From assembly GCF_000016385.1 (NCBI RefSeq), contig NC_009376.1:434001-498000 (forward strand): a stretch of DNA of 64,000 bases. The letters are read 5' to 3'. The notes beneath the pieces are model-generated. The model had not been told where the DNA came from and ran no database searches. It saw only the letters and a list, made by a program, of their open reading frames with translations. This DNA comes from Pyrobaculum arsenaticum DSM 13514. GTDB lineage: Archaea; Thermoproteota; Thermoprotei; Thermoproteales; Thermoproteaceae. The translations under genes and the position numbers were made by a program. Positions 35,587-44,158 of the stretch are shown piece by piece (position 1 is the first letter of the stretch; every line of letters begins with the position of its first letter).

Positions 35587-36373
35587 CTTTTCTCTCCGCC
35601 AGCTCGACTCTCCTCACCCTGGCCTCTGTGGATACCCTAAGCGCCTCGGCCGCGCAGTCAAGTATCTCCGCCCTCATCTCCGGGTCTTTCGCGTATTTCA
35701 TCCACACCCTCTCGGCAATAGACCAGTGGAACAGCTCGTCGTCTTCAATCTCTCTGAAACTCTCTTGCAACATAAGCGTGGCGCTCCTGTAGGGCCCCTC
35801 CATTAACCGCTTGTTTTTAGGCAAAGTGTCGTGCACCCCTCTGTGGTGGTAAACGCTGGTCAGCTCCACCACTTGCAACGTCGACGTAGCTCTGATCTGG
35901 AAATACTTCATGTTCTTAGGCGCGCAGACGAAGGGCAATTCGAATAGCTCCACCCACTCTTTAATGGGCTGGAACCCCTCCATAGATCCGCCAAAGGCCT
36001 TTAGGATTTTAGATCTCAAGTAGAGGTGTCTCCCCTCGTCCGATATCTGTTGTGCTAGCATTGTCATAAATTCAGTGTCTATGTAGTCGCGATACTCCGT
36101 GACGATTCTGGCCACGTCGGATGCCGCAGCCCACTCGTTCCAGACTCCCTGCCTGAGCCACGACCTCACTCCCTCCACGTCTGTGGTCGCCCCCCATTCG
36201 TGGCCGATGACGTAATGGAATTGAAGCACGGGATCGGCGTAGGCCTTAAACCAGTCTATAAACTCCTGCGGCGATGAGAATTTCGACAACACCTCCTTAT
36301 CGGGCGATTTTAACTCCTCCCATATCTTCCGCAACTTGGGCACTTCAGCCCAGAGTTTTTCCCCAACAGACAT
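35579..36373 (-). CDS. Small diiron oxygenase-like protein, group 2 (copy 1)
   Basis: 264 aa, paralog of the group 1 proteins with all six candidate ligands: E80 (WNEWAA), E113 and H116 (DEGRH), E170 (VVELTS), E213 and H216 (DELFHW). It shares YHHRGVHD and FREIEDDELFHW with 41336-42142, its closest relative here. No Rieske gene is joined to it; LigA/LigB genes follow upstream in coordinate on the same strand side. Leaderless start, TAATTTTAATACG box at about 36392-36404. Confidence 0.66.
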   Translation of the reverse strand: MSVGEKLWAEVPKLRKIWEELKSPDKEVLSKFSSPQEFIDWFKAYADPVLQFHYVIGHEWGATTDVEGVRSWLRQGVWNEWAAASDVARIVTEYRDYIDTEFMTMLAQQISDEGRHLYLRSKILKAFGGSMEGFQPIKEWVELFELPFVCAPKNMKYFQIRATSTLQVVELTSVYHHRGVHDTLPKNKRLMEGPYRSATLMLQESFREIEDDELFHWSIAERVWMKYAKDPEMRAEILDCAAEALRVSTEARVRRVELAERKAI

Positions 36374-36418
36374 GGGTACTCCCCGCTATGCGTATTAAAA
36401 TTATTACAAAAATTAATT

Positions 36419-36688
36419 TCAGAATTCAGGCGAGTTTATTCTCCTCACGTATTCGTCTCTTTTTATCCCAAGGACGTGGGCTAAGTGGTAAAGAAGCAGT
36501 TGGTGAATGCCCATTTGGTATAGAGTTCGTAATTTCCCCCCCTTGAGGAGAGGCCAGTATTTAGGATCTATTCCGTATTCCTGCATTACTTTATCCGGCT
36601 CTTTTTTAAACCTCTCCCTGACCTCTGGCTTGAGGTGGAAATCTCTCAGCAAAGACTCTATTTTGAACTTCTCATTTCTGCTAATCAC
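36419..36688 (-). CDS. ligA: LigA-family extradiol dioxygenase small subunit (copy 1)
   Basis: 89 aa. The segment RDFHLKPEVRERFKKEPDKV and EYGIDPKYWPLLKGG is typical of the alpha (small) subunit of protocatechuate 4,5-dioxygenase-type enzymes, which caps the active site of LigB. The start is GTG 36688, which overlaps the ligB stop codon (GTGA); longer frames upstream are only shadows of ligB. A second, broken copy is at 48892-49158. Confidence 0.75.
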   Translation of the reverse strand: MISRNEKFKIESLLRDFHLKPEVRERFKKEPDKVMQEYGIDPKYWPLLKGGKLRTLYQMGIHQLLLYHLAHVLGIKRDEYVRRINSPEF

Positions 36689-37515
36689 GGCCTCCACACA
36701 GCCCAGGCGGAGCCTATGTTGTAGCTGGGGACGTAGTCCAGCACGGCGGCCGGCTTGCCCCTCATTACGCCCCACACCACGACCCAGTTGAGGATCTCGT
36801 AGGAGCCTCCTCCCGTGGAGAGCACCTCCTCCGGCGTCAGCTTAAGCGCGGACTCCACGTCGCCGCGGGTCAACATGCCGAGGAACCGTTTGTCGAACTC
36901 CTCATCCACATACCCCCAGCTGGGCCCGCCGGGATCGTGGGAGAGGCCTCCCGTGGCAAGAGCCGCCACGCGGAGGTCCTCGGGGAACTGCTCAACGAGC
37001 TCCCGTAGGGCGAGCCCGAGCTGGTACCCCCTCCTCAGGGGGGGCAGAGGCTTCACGAAGGCGTTTGTCAAAAGCGACACGATGGGGTACTTTATGACGC
37101 CCCCTTCACGGTCGCTCGCCAAGAAGTGGAGGGGGTTCATGGTGGCGTGGTCGAGGAGGGGGTTCGCCGAAAAGGCCACGTCGAAGCCTCTCTCCAGGAG
37201 GCCGGCGAGGATAAAGCTTGTGAGGTCTGTGTGGAACTTGACCTTGTATTTGGGTATCCGCAACCACTGATGGTCAGGCGGGCCTTCGTACGCGTCGGCG
37301 ATCACCATGAGGAACTGGGGGATGATTTCAAACATGTAGGTCACGTGGTCGTTGGCCACCACAAGCAACACGTCAGGCCTAGCCTCCTCAAGCAAGGCCC
37401 TAAGCTTGTCATAGTTCCGGTAGACCCTTGCCCTCACCTCCTGAGGCTCCTCCTCCACCCTCGCCGTGATGCCCGGCGCATGGGAGGCGGCTAGCCCGAT
37501 TACCAACTTAGCCAT
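36685..37515 (-). CDS. ligB: LigB-family class III extradiol dioxygenase (copy 1)
   Basis: 276 aa catalytic subunit of a class III ring-cleavage dioxygenase (non-heme Fe(II)). Visible are AASHAPGIT near the start, VVANDHVTYMFE, and TGGLSHDPGGPSWG with the presumed catalytic His. It probably cleaves a catechol-type ring such as protocatechuate or a homolog; the substrate cannot be read from sequence. ATG 37515 is used because family similarity starts there; the open frame extending upstream crosses the promoter. Divergent from a Rieske gene at 37628, as in the second cassette. Its 3' part is nearly identical to the pseudogene at 49155. Confidence 0.82.
   Translation of the reverse strand: MAKLVIGLAASHAPGITARVEEEPQEVRARVYRNYDKLRALLEEARPDVLLVVANDHVTYMFEIIPQFLMVIADAYEGPPDHQWLRIPKYKVKFHTDLTSFILAGLLERGFDVAFSANPLLDHATMNPLHFLASDREGGVIKYPIVSLLTNAFVKPLPPLRRGYQLGLALRELVEQFPEDLRVAALATGGLSHDPGGPSWGYVDEEFDKRFLGMLTRGDVESALKLTPEEVLSTGGGSYEILNWVVVWGVMRGKPAAVLDYVPSYNIGSAWAVWRP
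36701..37176. repeat. Gene-conversion tract, copy 1
   Basis: The 3' part of ligB. Positions 36701-36861 and 36953-37176 match 49171-49331 and 49332-49555 with a single mismatch, while flanking ligB sequence and ligA are clearly diverged. Positions 36862-36952 (91 bp) are missing in copy 2. Confidence 0.85.
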
Positions 37516-37627
37516 ATGCTGGGCTACATCCTCCCTTATAAAGCTGTTGTAAATATATACCATCTTCGCCGTATATATTTTATTTAATTCCCCATTTAGT
37601 TTAAGTGGAGACAACAGAAAACCCGTC

Positions 37628-37963
37628 GTGATTCTGCGGATCTCGTTGGGCGAGATCGAAGAGGGGAGGCCAGTCATAAAGGTCGTGGGGAAGACCGCCG
37701 TAGGGTTGCTGAGAGACGGCGGCAGGGTATACGCCTTCGACCCCTTCTGTCCCCACTCCAGGTGGAACCTCGGCGCCTCCGGCAAGCTGGTGCGCAGCGA
37801 CGGCAGGCTCTACATATTCTGCAAGGGCCACGGCGGCTTGTGGTGTCTAGATACGGGCGTTGGGAGAGTCCAGGGCAAGGAGGCGCCGTCTCTGAAGCTC
37901 TACAAGACGTGGATATCCGGAGATACCGTATACGTCGAGTTAGACAGCCAGCGGGTTTTGTAG
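37628..37963 (+). CDS. Rieske ferredoxin with extra Cys, ligAB-linked (copy 1)
   Basis: 111 aa (GTG start). Rieske ligands C41-x-H43 (FCPHSRWNLG) and C65-x2-H68 (FCKGHGG), with a further Cys73 in LWCLDTG conserved in the paralog at 50007. Class III extradiol enzymes do not need a ferredoxin to turn over, but related ferredoxins can re-reduce oxidised iron in class I enzymes (XylT-like, though those are plant-type). It is divergent from ligB; the same layout in the second cassette supports a functional link. Confidence 0.78.
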   Translation: MILRISLGEIEEGRPVIKVVGKTAVGLLRDGGRVYAFDPFCPHSRWNLGASGKLVRSDGRLYIFCKGHGGLWCLDTGVGRVQGKEAPSLKLYKTWISGDTVYVELDSQRVL

Positions 37964-38494
37964 GACTAGGTACGCGGCCACCAGAATCCCAGTGGCCGCG
38001 TAGACGTAGTCGAAGTTTATGATTCTCTTAAGCGCTGAGAGGGCGCCCGCGAAGACGGCCGCCATGACGCCTGAGGCTATGTACACGGAGAAGATGTGTG
38101 CCATGTAGGCCCACGGGGAGAAGCCGCAGAGAGCGCCCAGCAGAAGTCCACCGCCGTGTGCCACGCCGACCACTAAGGAGGTAGTCGCCAGCGCCGGGGT
38201 TCTGGACCAGGGCCGCGCGGCGCCGTGGGGATTAAACCTGCCGTGGAGAAGCGGCGCGAAGGAGAGGGAGGCCACCGCCAGCGCCATCAGCGGACGCGCG
38301 TGCAGGAGCAGGACGGCGGCTGTGTATGTCAGCAAGATGCCCAGGCTATGTCCGCCCCACAGCGCCGTGAGGGTCAGCAGGGCCTTCCCGCGGTCTCTGG
38401 TGAGCACGTAGCTGTAGACGGCGAAGAGCCACCCTCTGCCGGGGTCCACCCCGTGGAGGACGCCGAGAAACACCGCGAAGAGGAGGGGGTCCAT
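37940..38494 (-). CDS. NicO/UreH-like metal transporter (putative)
   Basis: 184-aa protein with about six membrane segments. GVLHGVDPGRGW near the N-terminus and WGGHSLGILLTY in the next helix resemble the His/Asp motifs of nickel/cobalt transporters of the NicO/RcnA and UreH type. GVAHGGGLLLGAL repeats the His pattern in the second half. Likely imports or exports a transition metal, perhaps linked to metal-dependent enzymes nearby (inference). It converges with the Rieske gene, overlapping by about 24 nt, and follows the SBP56 gene. Confidence 0.5.
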   Translation of the reverse strand: MDPLLFAVFLGVLHGVDPGRGWLFAVYSYVLTRDRGKALLTLTALWGGHSLGILLTYTAAVLLLHARPLMALAVASLSFAPLLHGRFNPHGAARPWSRTPALATTSLVVGVAHGGGLLLGALCGFSPWAYMAHIFSVYIASGVMAAVFAGALSALKRIINFDYVYAATGILVAAYLVLQNPLAV

Positions 38495-38507
38495 GAAAAG
38501 GGGGAAT

Positions 38508-39893
38508 TTACGGGAAGCAGAAGCTGTCTGTGGAGGCGTCGCCGCCCCAGAGGCGTACTTGGTGGGTCCTCGCCTGGCCGAAGTCCACGAAGAAAGACTT
38601 GTCGAGCTCCAAACCGCCCTCGGGATTTACGTTGATCTTCGCCATCCAGCCCCTGAGGCCGGGGTAGAACTGGTTATCCCAGCTACTGTAGAGGCTGTTG
38701 GTTATGTAGACCCTCCTCCCGTCTCTGCTGACTGATATCATCTGCGGGGCGCCGGTCGCCTCTGCGCCGGAGGGGTGGGGCTCTCTGTGGAATATGCCGC
38801 CTATCTTGACCCGCCCCGCCAGCCGCGGCTGGTGGGGGTTCGTGATGTCGTACTGCCTCAGCTCCCCGAGGCCCCAGAGGGAGACGTAGAGGAATCTGTC
38901 GTCCAGAGAGACGTCTATGTCGGTGACCAGCGGAGGCACGGTCTTCAGGTCCTTCAGCGGCGGCGGGAGGGGGCCCTCGGAGGGCTGCGCCTCTATCTCT
39001 ATCACCTTCTCGGCGTGCCACCTGCCGTCTTCTGGGAACCAGAGCCATATGGAGCTGGAGAGGTCCTTCGTGTTGAGGACCACGTTGACGAAGCCCATCA
39101 GCTTGGTGGGGTCGTGGAGGGGCCTCACCTCAAGCACCATGCGGTGCTCCTCCCCCAGGTCTATGGAGTAGAGGTGCCTACGTCTGCCGAGGTCCCAGAC
39201 GTGGAGCTTGTGGCCGTATTTACCGGCGGCGAGGCACTCGGGGCTGAAGCCGTTTTCGAAGCACTCCGGCGTCGTCCACTCGCTGGAGATCATGACGCCG
39301 GAGGGGAGGTTCCACCAGAAGTCGTAGGCGTAGAACTGCGGCCCTCTGTGGACCTCCCACCGGCCCAGCGGCTCGAAGGTGTTGTGGTCTAGCAACAGGA
39401 CTCCGCCGGGGCCTCCCCTCCCGTCTGGCCCGCCCAGCGCCGATATGTATATGGCGTCTGGGCCGCAGTGGACCGTGTGGTACTTCGTGTAGCCGGTCTT
39501 CTCCACGGCGACTTTGGGCTCGATTATTTTATGTATAGAGGGCTTCCTCTTGTCCGGCTTCGTATCCACGATATATATCCTGGAGGACCTAAGCCCAGGC
39601 ACTATGAGGTACCGCCTCTCGAGGAAAGGCCTCGCGTTGGGGCAGTAGGCGGAGGAGCAGGCGTTCCAGCCGAAGTGGTGCAACTCGTCGCCTATATCCG
39701 GCATCGGTAGCTTGTACACGATCTTGCCGTATGTTGCCGAGTTGGGGTCCACGTCGACCACCGCGAGGAAATCGGGCTCCTCCACGCCGGTGCCCACATA
39801 CAGCGCGGCCACATACGCCACATCCTCCGGCGGGCTCTTAATAGCGTCTCGAACCGTGGGATAAAGCGTCGGGTCCGGGGTTAGACGCGCCAT
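38508..39893 (-). CDS. Selenium-binding protein SBP56 / methanethiol oxidase family
   Basis: 461 aa seven-bladed propeller family. GWNACSSAYC carries the conserved Cys residues, and HTVHCGPDAIYISALG, EWTTPECFENGF, LVTDIDVSLDDRFLYVS and VYITNSLYSSWDNQFYP match the family. Members oxidise methanethiol with copper or bind metals. The start is ATG 39893, where family similarity begins. Its place among aromatic-degradation genes is not explained by that reaction. Confidence 0.85.
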   Translation of the reverse strand: MARLTPDPTLYPTVRDAIKSPPEDVAYVAALYVGTGVEEPDFLAVVDVDPNSATYGKIVYKLPMPDIGDELHHFGWNACSSAYCPNARPFLERRYLIVPGLRSSRIYIVDTKPDKRKPSIHKIIEPKVAVEKTGYTKYHTVHCGPDAIYISALGGPDGRGGPGGVLLLDHNTFEPLGRWEVHRGPQFYAYDFWWNLPSGVMISSEWTTPECFENGFSPECLAAGKYGHKLHVWDLGRRRHLYSIDLGEEHRMVLEVRPLHDPTKLMGFVNVVLNTKDLSSSIWLWFPEDGRWHAEKVIEIEAQPSEGPLPPPLKDLKTVPPLVTDIDVSLDDRFLYVSLWGLGELRQYDITNPHQPRLAGRVKIGGIFHREPHPSGAEATGAPQMISVSRDGRRVYITNSLYSSWDNQFYPGLRGWMAKINVNPEGGLELDKSFFVDFGQARTHQVRLWGGDASTDSFCFP

Positions 39894-39960
39894 GCAATAT
39901 CTGACGATTGATCTTAATAGAAGTATAGAAATATGAAAAATTTGCAACATAACAAATTTT

Positions 39961-40266
39961 TTATATATCGATATAAACCTCGTCACCGACGACCTCTGCT
40001 CTGTAGCTCCTTATGTGAAGCGGGTATCCGTTTAGGGAGCCCTCCCCGGTGGCGAGGTCGTAAACAGCGCCGTGTCCTCTACACGTCAGCTTCCCACTGC
40101 CGTAGGCGCCTAAGCTGAGGAGCCACCTGCCGTGCGGACAGACGCCGTCGCACACGTAGACGGTCTTCCCGTCTCTCACCACCACAAGCGCCCTCGTGCC
40201 CACCGTCCGCGGCACAGGCTGCTTGTCCGGCAACTCCGAGACCTTGGCTACCGCGACCCTCACCAT
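39961..40266 (-). CDS. Rieske [2Fe-2S] ferredoxin
   Basis: 101 aa with C43-x-H45 in GVCPHGRWLL and C62-x2-H65 in LTCRGHGAV. It overlaps by 7 nt the gene for a two-domain Rieske protein and is probably translated with it, so the two may form an electron relay. Confidence 0.8.
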   Translation of the reverse strand: MVRVAVAKVSELPDKQPVPRTVGTRALVVVRDGKTVYVCDGVCPHGRWLLSLGAYGSGKLTCRGHGAVYDLATGEGSLNGYPLHIRSYRAEVVGDEVYIDI

Positions 40267-41225
40267 GGCACCCTGACGTACACCACGCCTCCCTCCACCT
40301 TAACCTGGTACTTGGGCAACACCCTGGCTTCGCCGTGGTTGGGATGCAGAATCACCCTACCCGTTCTGACGTCGAAGGTGGCGTGGTGGCCGAGGCAGAT
40401 GAGTTGCTTCCCCTGGATGTAGCCGTAGTGCAGGGGGTCCCTCTCGTGGGTGCACCAGTTCTCGTAGGCCGCGACTCCGCCGTCGACGGGCACCAGCAGG
40501 ACCTCCCGCCACAGCCCCACCACGGCCATCTTCTTACCCAGTTGCCTGAGCTCATCCACCGTGGCGACCCTCTCCCACTCCGGGGCCTCCAGCTTGGGGC
40601 CCCCGTCGTCGGCGGCCTCAGGCGGCTGGAAGAAGTCGAAGAAGATGGGCACTAGGGTGTTGAAGTCCAGCATGTCCATACCCGCTCTGTCGGGTCTGGC
40701 CACTCCCATGAACTGCAGGGCGTCGTCCACCACCTTTATCTCGTCCTCCTCCCTCATGTACGCCATGTATGCCAGCTGGGCTATGTGCCGGTTGTTGGCC
40801 CAATACGCCGCCGCTCGGTAGCCAGTGTGGACGTATTTAAGGGCAGTCCGCAGGAGGAGGAGCCCCCTCTTTATATCCCCCTTGGCGGTCCCCACCACGG
40901 AGTCCAGAAGCTCCGCCCTCTTCTTGTCCAGCTTATACCCGTTGAGCCCCAGCGACCTGGAGGCCACGAACCAGCGGCGATACAGCGAGCTCTCGTGCCA
41001 ATCCACAATCCACCCCATCTTGTGGTATATGTCGGGGTCCCCCATGAGCTCCGGCCTGCCTATGGCGGCCCGCACCAGCTGTATCACCGTCATCTCCTCG
41101 ACAAGCTTCTGGTTTATGAACCGCCTATAGCCGTTTATGCCAGGTTCCCGCCTGAACCACTCCACCCAGCTTTCATACAGCGCGAACTCAAACTCGTCTA
41201 TCTTTTCCCTCGGGATCTGGGACAT
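40260..41225 (-). CDS. Two-domain protein: helical domain plus Rieske
   Basis: 321 aa. The N-terminal 200 residues are helical and unrecognised, with His and acidic residues (DPDIYHKM, DWHESSLYRRW, NNRHIAQLAY, REEDEIKVVDD) that could bind metal. The C-terminal 110 residues are a Rieske domain with C258-x-H260 (WCTHERDPLHYG) and C277-x2-H280 (ICLGHHATFD). This order, with Rieske at the C-terminus, is unlike ring-hydroxylating oxygenase alpha subunits, where Rieske is N-terminal. It lies divergent from the group 2 diiron gene at 41336. Possibly an oxygenase or adaptor with its own electron donor; function not assigned. Confidence 0.62.
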   Translation of the reverse strand: MSQIPREKIDEFEFALYESWVEWFRREPGINGYRRFINQKLVEEMTVIQLVRAAIGRPELMGDPDIYHKMGWIVDWHESSLYRRWFVASRSLGLNGYKLDKKRAELLDSVVGTAKGDIKRGLLLLRTALKYVHTGYRAAAYWANNRHIAQLAYMAYMREEDEIKVVDDALQFMGVARPDRAGMDMLDFNTLVPIFFDFFQPPEAADDGGPKLEAPEWERVATVDELRQLGKKMAVVGLWREVLLVPVDGGVAAYENWCTHERDPLHYGYIQGKQLICLGHHATFDVRTGRVILHPNHGEARVLPKYQVKVEGGVVYVRVPW

Positions 41226-41335
41226 GGGTCCGCCACCCCCCCACTTTTTAAAGATATCAAGTCGTTAATTGAATTAATTTAATTAATTTCAATATAATTT
41301 GAAAGCCTATATAAAACTGGGTAAATTGCCCTTCC

Positions 41336-42142
41336 ATGTCGGCCGGCGAAAGGCTGAGGCAGAAGTACGAAAGCCTAAAGGGGATATTGAGAGACCTAGA
41401 GAAGCTCAAGGAGGACAGGAATTTCTTGGGGCAGTTCAAATCGCCGCTGGAGTTCGTGGACTGGTTTAAGGCGTATATAGACCCTCTTCTGTCTCTGCAG
41501 TACGAGATCGGGGCCCAGTGGATACTCACGGCAGATGTGAAAAACGTCGTGGCGTGGCTCAGGCAGGGGGTTTGGAACGAGTGGGCCGCCAACACCGTAA
41601 TCACAAGATCAGTAAACGACTACAGAGACCTCATAGACACCGAGTTCATGAACGTCTTCGCCCAGCAGATCTCGGATGAATGCCGCCACTACTACATCCG
41701 CTCAAAGGTGCTCAAGGCATACGGCGGCTCCATGGAGGGGTTCCAGCCCATAAAGGAGTGGGTTGAGCTATTCGACTTCCCGCTACAGTGCGCCTCCCGG
41801 CGCAAGGAGTGGCCCTACTTCCAAGTCAAGCTCACCTCCACCCTGCAGGTGGTGGAGCTCACCAGCGTCTACCACCACAGAGGCGTGCACGAGAACTTCC
41901 CCAAGAACCCCAAGCTGTGGGAAGAGCCGTACCGCGAGGCATCCCAAATGTTTGTGGAGACATTTAGAGAGATCGAAGACGACGAGCTCTTCCACTGGTC
42001 TATCGCAGAGAGGGTGTGGATGAAGTACGCCACTAACCCAGAGGTGAGGGCTGAAATACTCGACTGCGCTGGGGGCGCCCTCAAGGCCTCAATGGAGGCA
42101 AGGATACGGCGCGTGGAGCTCGCTGAAAAACACGCGATCTAA
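41336..42142 (+). CDS. Small diiron oxygenase-like protein, group 2 (copy 2)
   Basis: 268 aa with E82 (WNEWAAN), E115 and H118 (DECRH), E174 (VVELTS), E217 and H220 (DELFHW). Very similar to 35579-36373. It is transcribed away from the Rieske-fusion gene; the 110-bp gap contains a long AT-rich inverted block (AATTAATTTAATTAATTT) and a TATATAAAAC TATA box about 25 nt before the ATG. A T-rich run after the stop (about 42150-42175) may end the transcript. Probably an O2-activating enzyme fed by one of the Rieske proteins. Confidence 0.66.
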   Translation: MSAGERLRQKYESLKGILRDLEKLKEDRNFLGQFKSPLEFVDWFKAYIDPLLSLQYEIGAQWILTADVKNVVAWLRQGVWNEWAANTVITRSVNDYRDLIDTEFMNVFAQQISDECRHYYIRSKVLKAYGGSMEGFQPIKEWVELFDFPLQCASRRKEWPYFQVKLTSTLQVVELTSVYHHRGVHENFPKNPKLWEEPYREASQMFVETFREIEDDELFHWSIAERVWMKYATNPEVRAEILDCAGGALKASMEARIRRVELAEKHAI

Positions 42143-42205
42143 ACACCTAGTTTTTTATATTTTATATAAATTTTAAATCTTTTATTTTTATATAAACTAA
42201 AAACT

Positions 42206-42262
42206 AATAGTTGGGAATCGAGTCGATAAAAGCCGCCGCCTTTAGGGGAAGGCGGAGTTGGG
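42206..42262 (+). repeat. Hairpin resembling a TnpB-element right end
   Basis: A 7-bp perfect stem, CCGCCTT (42236-42242) and AAGGCGG (42249-42255), preceded by GAATCGAGTCGATAAAAGCC. Its form, AAAGCC plus a GC-rich hairpin with TAGGGG in the loop, resembles the right ends of archaeal IS200/IS605-type elements, and a related hairpin occurs at 43090-43109 in the same orientation. No tnpA or tnpB gene is present. Confidence 0.3.
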
Positions 42263-42343
42263 CTCGGTTGTTTTTAACTATTGTCTGCTTATTTCAGTGC
42301 GTTGCATCACCGGTCTTTCTGCGCGTTTTGAATGAAGAATGAC

Positions 42344-42769
42344 CTACCTATACAGGACTTTTTCTTCATACGCGCTATGGATTTTAAATATTTCTATTAT
42401 TGCAGACAACTTTGCCAAGAATTCGGTATTGTTTGCGGCAACTGTTACGGCGTTGATTAGGTGTTCAAGTATTTCGTGATCCCTACGGAGTCTTATAATG
42501 TCCTCAGGATAATAATCCCTCTTGTCTCTTAGCTTGTTTAAGTAAACGCCGGACTCCTCTGCTATTCTATGAAGTGTTATCTTGTTTAATTCGCTAATAA
42601 TAACGTCCTTGGTCTCCTTTGAAATAGCGCCCTTTGTTTGTAACTCTTTAAATGCCTCAACCAAATGGTTTTCCAGCGATCTCGTCACAGCTCTATGGAT
42701 TTCCGAATGCGCATCTCTCGATCTTAGTATCTGTATTAGTTCAACGAGCTCAACGTCGGTCGGAGCCAT
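42344..42769 (-). CDS. Helical protein, possible divergent hemerythrin-like
   Basis: 141 aa, all helical. The C-terminal half has RRDHEILEHLINAV and IFKIHSAYEEKVLYR, which resemble the H/E motifs of HHE hemerythrins, but a full set of ligands is not obvious and the N-terminal half (residues 1-85) is unrecognised. It is isolated, between two candidate mobile-element scars. It could instead be a helical regulator. Start ATG 42769, with a CGTTTTAAACC element about 25 nt upstream. Confidence 0.45.
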   Translation of the reverse strand: MAPTDVELVELIQILRSRDAHSEIHRAVTRSLENHLVEAFKELQTKGAISKETKDVIISELNKITLHRIAEESGVYLNKLRDKRDYYPEDIIRLRRDHEILEHLINAVTVAANNTEFLAKLSAIIEIFKIHSAYEEKVLYR

Positions 42770-43075
42770 TACTAACTATTATTTGGTACGTTTTAAACCA
42801 TATCCTTATATGTAAAGATTTCATTGGAAACTCCACAAGAGGAATCCGGTGGTCATCGCTACATAGCACTATTGTCTTGCTGATATTGCGGTCTTAACGC
42901 ATTGGCGCCCTGGAGGTTTCGCGAGGCGACACAGGCTCAGAGGATGCTGGAGATCCCATCTCGGATGCGCCAGTTAACGGACTGGGCTTGGTAGTGGCGC
43001 TGAAAATATATATCTTACAAACAAGCGCGCAGAGCTAGGCGTTATGTTGGTGAGACGGGGTTTTGTTGCTAGCGT
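42770..43075. other. Gene-free gap, possible mobile-element scar
   Basis: 306 bp without a credible gene. After the promoter of the 42769 gene come short broken frames and then, at 43030-43080, sequence leading into the GC-rich hairpin at the 3' end of the truncated PpsA-like gene. Reads as residue of an insertion and deletion; no transposase fragment is recognisable. Confidence 0.35.
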
Positions 43076-44158
43076 TTACAATACGAAAGCCCCGCCCTCT
43101 AGGGTGGGGGTGCGAGAAGCTTTTAGACGGCGTTCGGGGGTTAGGCCCAATTGGGGGCGGTGGAGGTAGTCCCAGAAGCTCCGCCTGACCTCCTCCGGGA
43201 GTAGCTCCGCGTATCGGGCCGCCAGCTCGTCGGGGCTGAGCCGGCGGGGTTCGCTGGGCCCTTCTTGGATGTACGTCTTCAGGAGGGTCAGCGGTATGTC
43301 GAGGTTGTTGATCCACCGCTCCTCCCAGTGGTGGAACCCGGCGCCTGTGGATATGTAGAACCAGGGATACTTCGCCGCCTCCCACTCTGCGAGCCACAGG
43401 GCCCCCGCCTCGCCTGCCTGCGCGAGGCGCTCCTCGAGCTCCTTGGCCGAGCCGGCGGACAGCACCTGTTGCTCTAGGCCGAGCTCCCTTGCCTTATCTG
43501 CAAGCCTCTTCAGAATTAGGTGAGGCCTCCAGATGTCCATCTCGTCGGGACGCAACATGTCTATGACGTGGTGCTCTGGGATGTTGGGGAAGAAGGTCTT
43601 CAGAAACTTGTGGAAGAGGTGATACAGCAAGTAGCCCACCATGAGGAACTCGTAGTGTTTAAACCAGAGGCGTAGCCACAGAGTATACAGCCTCATCCAG
43701 CCCTCCAACACCGCGTATGGCGAGAACCCTTCGCCTTTCTCAACAACGCCTATGTCCTCGAGACCATGCGGCAGGTCTGTTGGGATCCTCCGCATCTCGT
43801 CGACGATCCTCAGCACCTCGGTCTTCCACTCCTCGTACCTCTCGTCCCACCGCTCTAGATACGCCCGAAGCCGCCTCCCGAACTCCGCGATATCGGCGCC
43901 GCGGGGCGGATAGCTGGTTCTGAAGACTCGGCCCATCACCAGGAGGGTGGCGCGGCCGCCCGAGGTGGGCATGGCGAAGTACCGTGTGTAGAAGTAAGAC
44001 TGGACGAGGTCCATCATGGATACGGTGAAGTAGGCGTCGAGCGGGTAGAGGGGCGAGTCGCCGAAGTGAGTCACGTCGCGGTACCAGAAGCCCTCCGCCT
44101 CGCCGCAGTGGACTTGGCGGGGCGGATACGCCTCGCCGTATCCCCCGCTACAGCTCAC
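43076..44158 (-). pseudogene. Truncated PpsA-like gene (copy 3)
   Basis: About 360 codons. It matches the first two thirds of the PpsA-like protein at 32225 (GFWYRDVTHFGDSPLYPL, YISTGAGFHHWEERW) but leaves the homology after RRSFWDYLHR and stops about 25 codons later. The phosphohistidine mobile domain and the last part of the helical domain are missing, so it cannot carry phosphate on its own. The unrelated tail overlaps a GC-rich hairpin like that of IS605-type element ends, suggesting an insertion cut the gene. Start GTG 44158 overlaps the Rieske stop, as in the intact operon. Confidence 0.65.
43086..43110 (+). repeat. GC-rich hairpin at truncation point
   Basis: Stem CCCCGCCCT (43090-43098) with AGGGTGGGG (43101-43109), one G-U pair, preceded by GAAAG. 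Similar in sequence and orientation to the hairpin at 42236-42255. Candidate right end of a lost IS200/IS605-type element. Confidence 0.3.

Noticed and set aside
36419..36775. Extended start of ligA at 36775
   Set aside because: The extra 29 codons are the ligB C-terminus read in another frame; GTG 36688 fits the stop/start overlap.
36685..37785. Extended start of ligB at 37785
   Set aside because: The first 90 codons cross the divergent Rieske gene and promoter; family similarity starts at ATG 37515.
42900..42990. Possible small RNA with short stems in the gap before the truncated PpsA-like gene
   Set aside because: Stems are short and imperfect and no conserved box motif is present.
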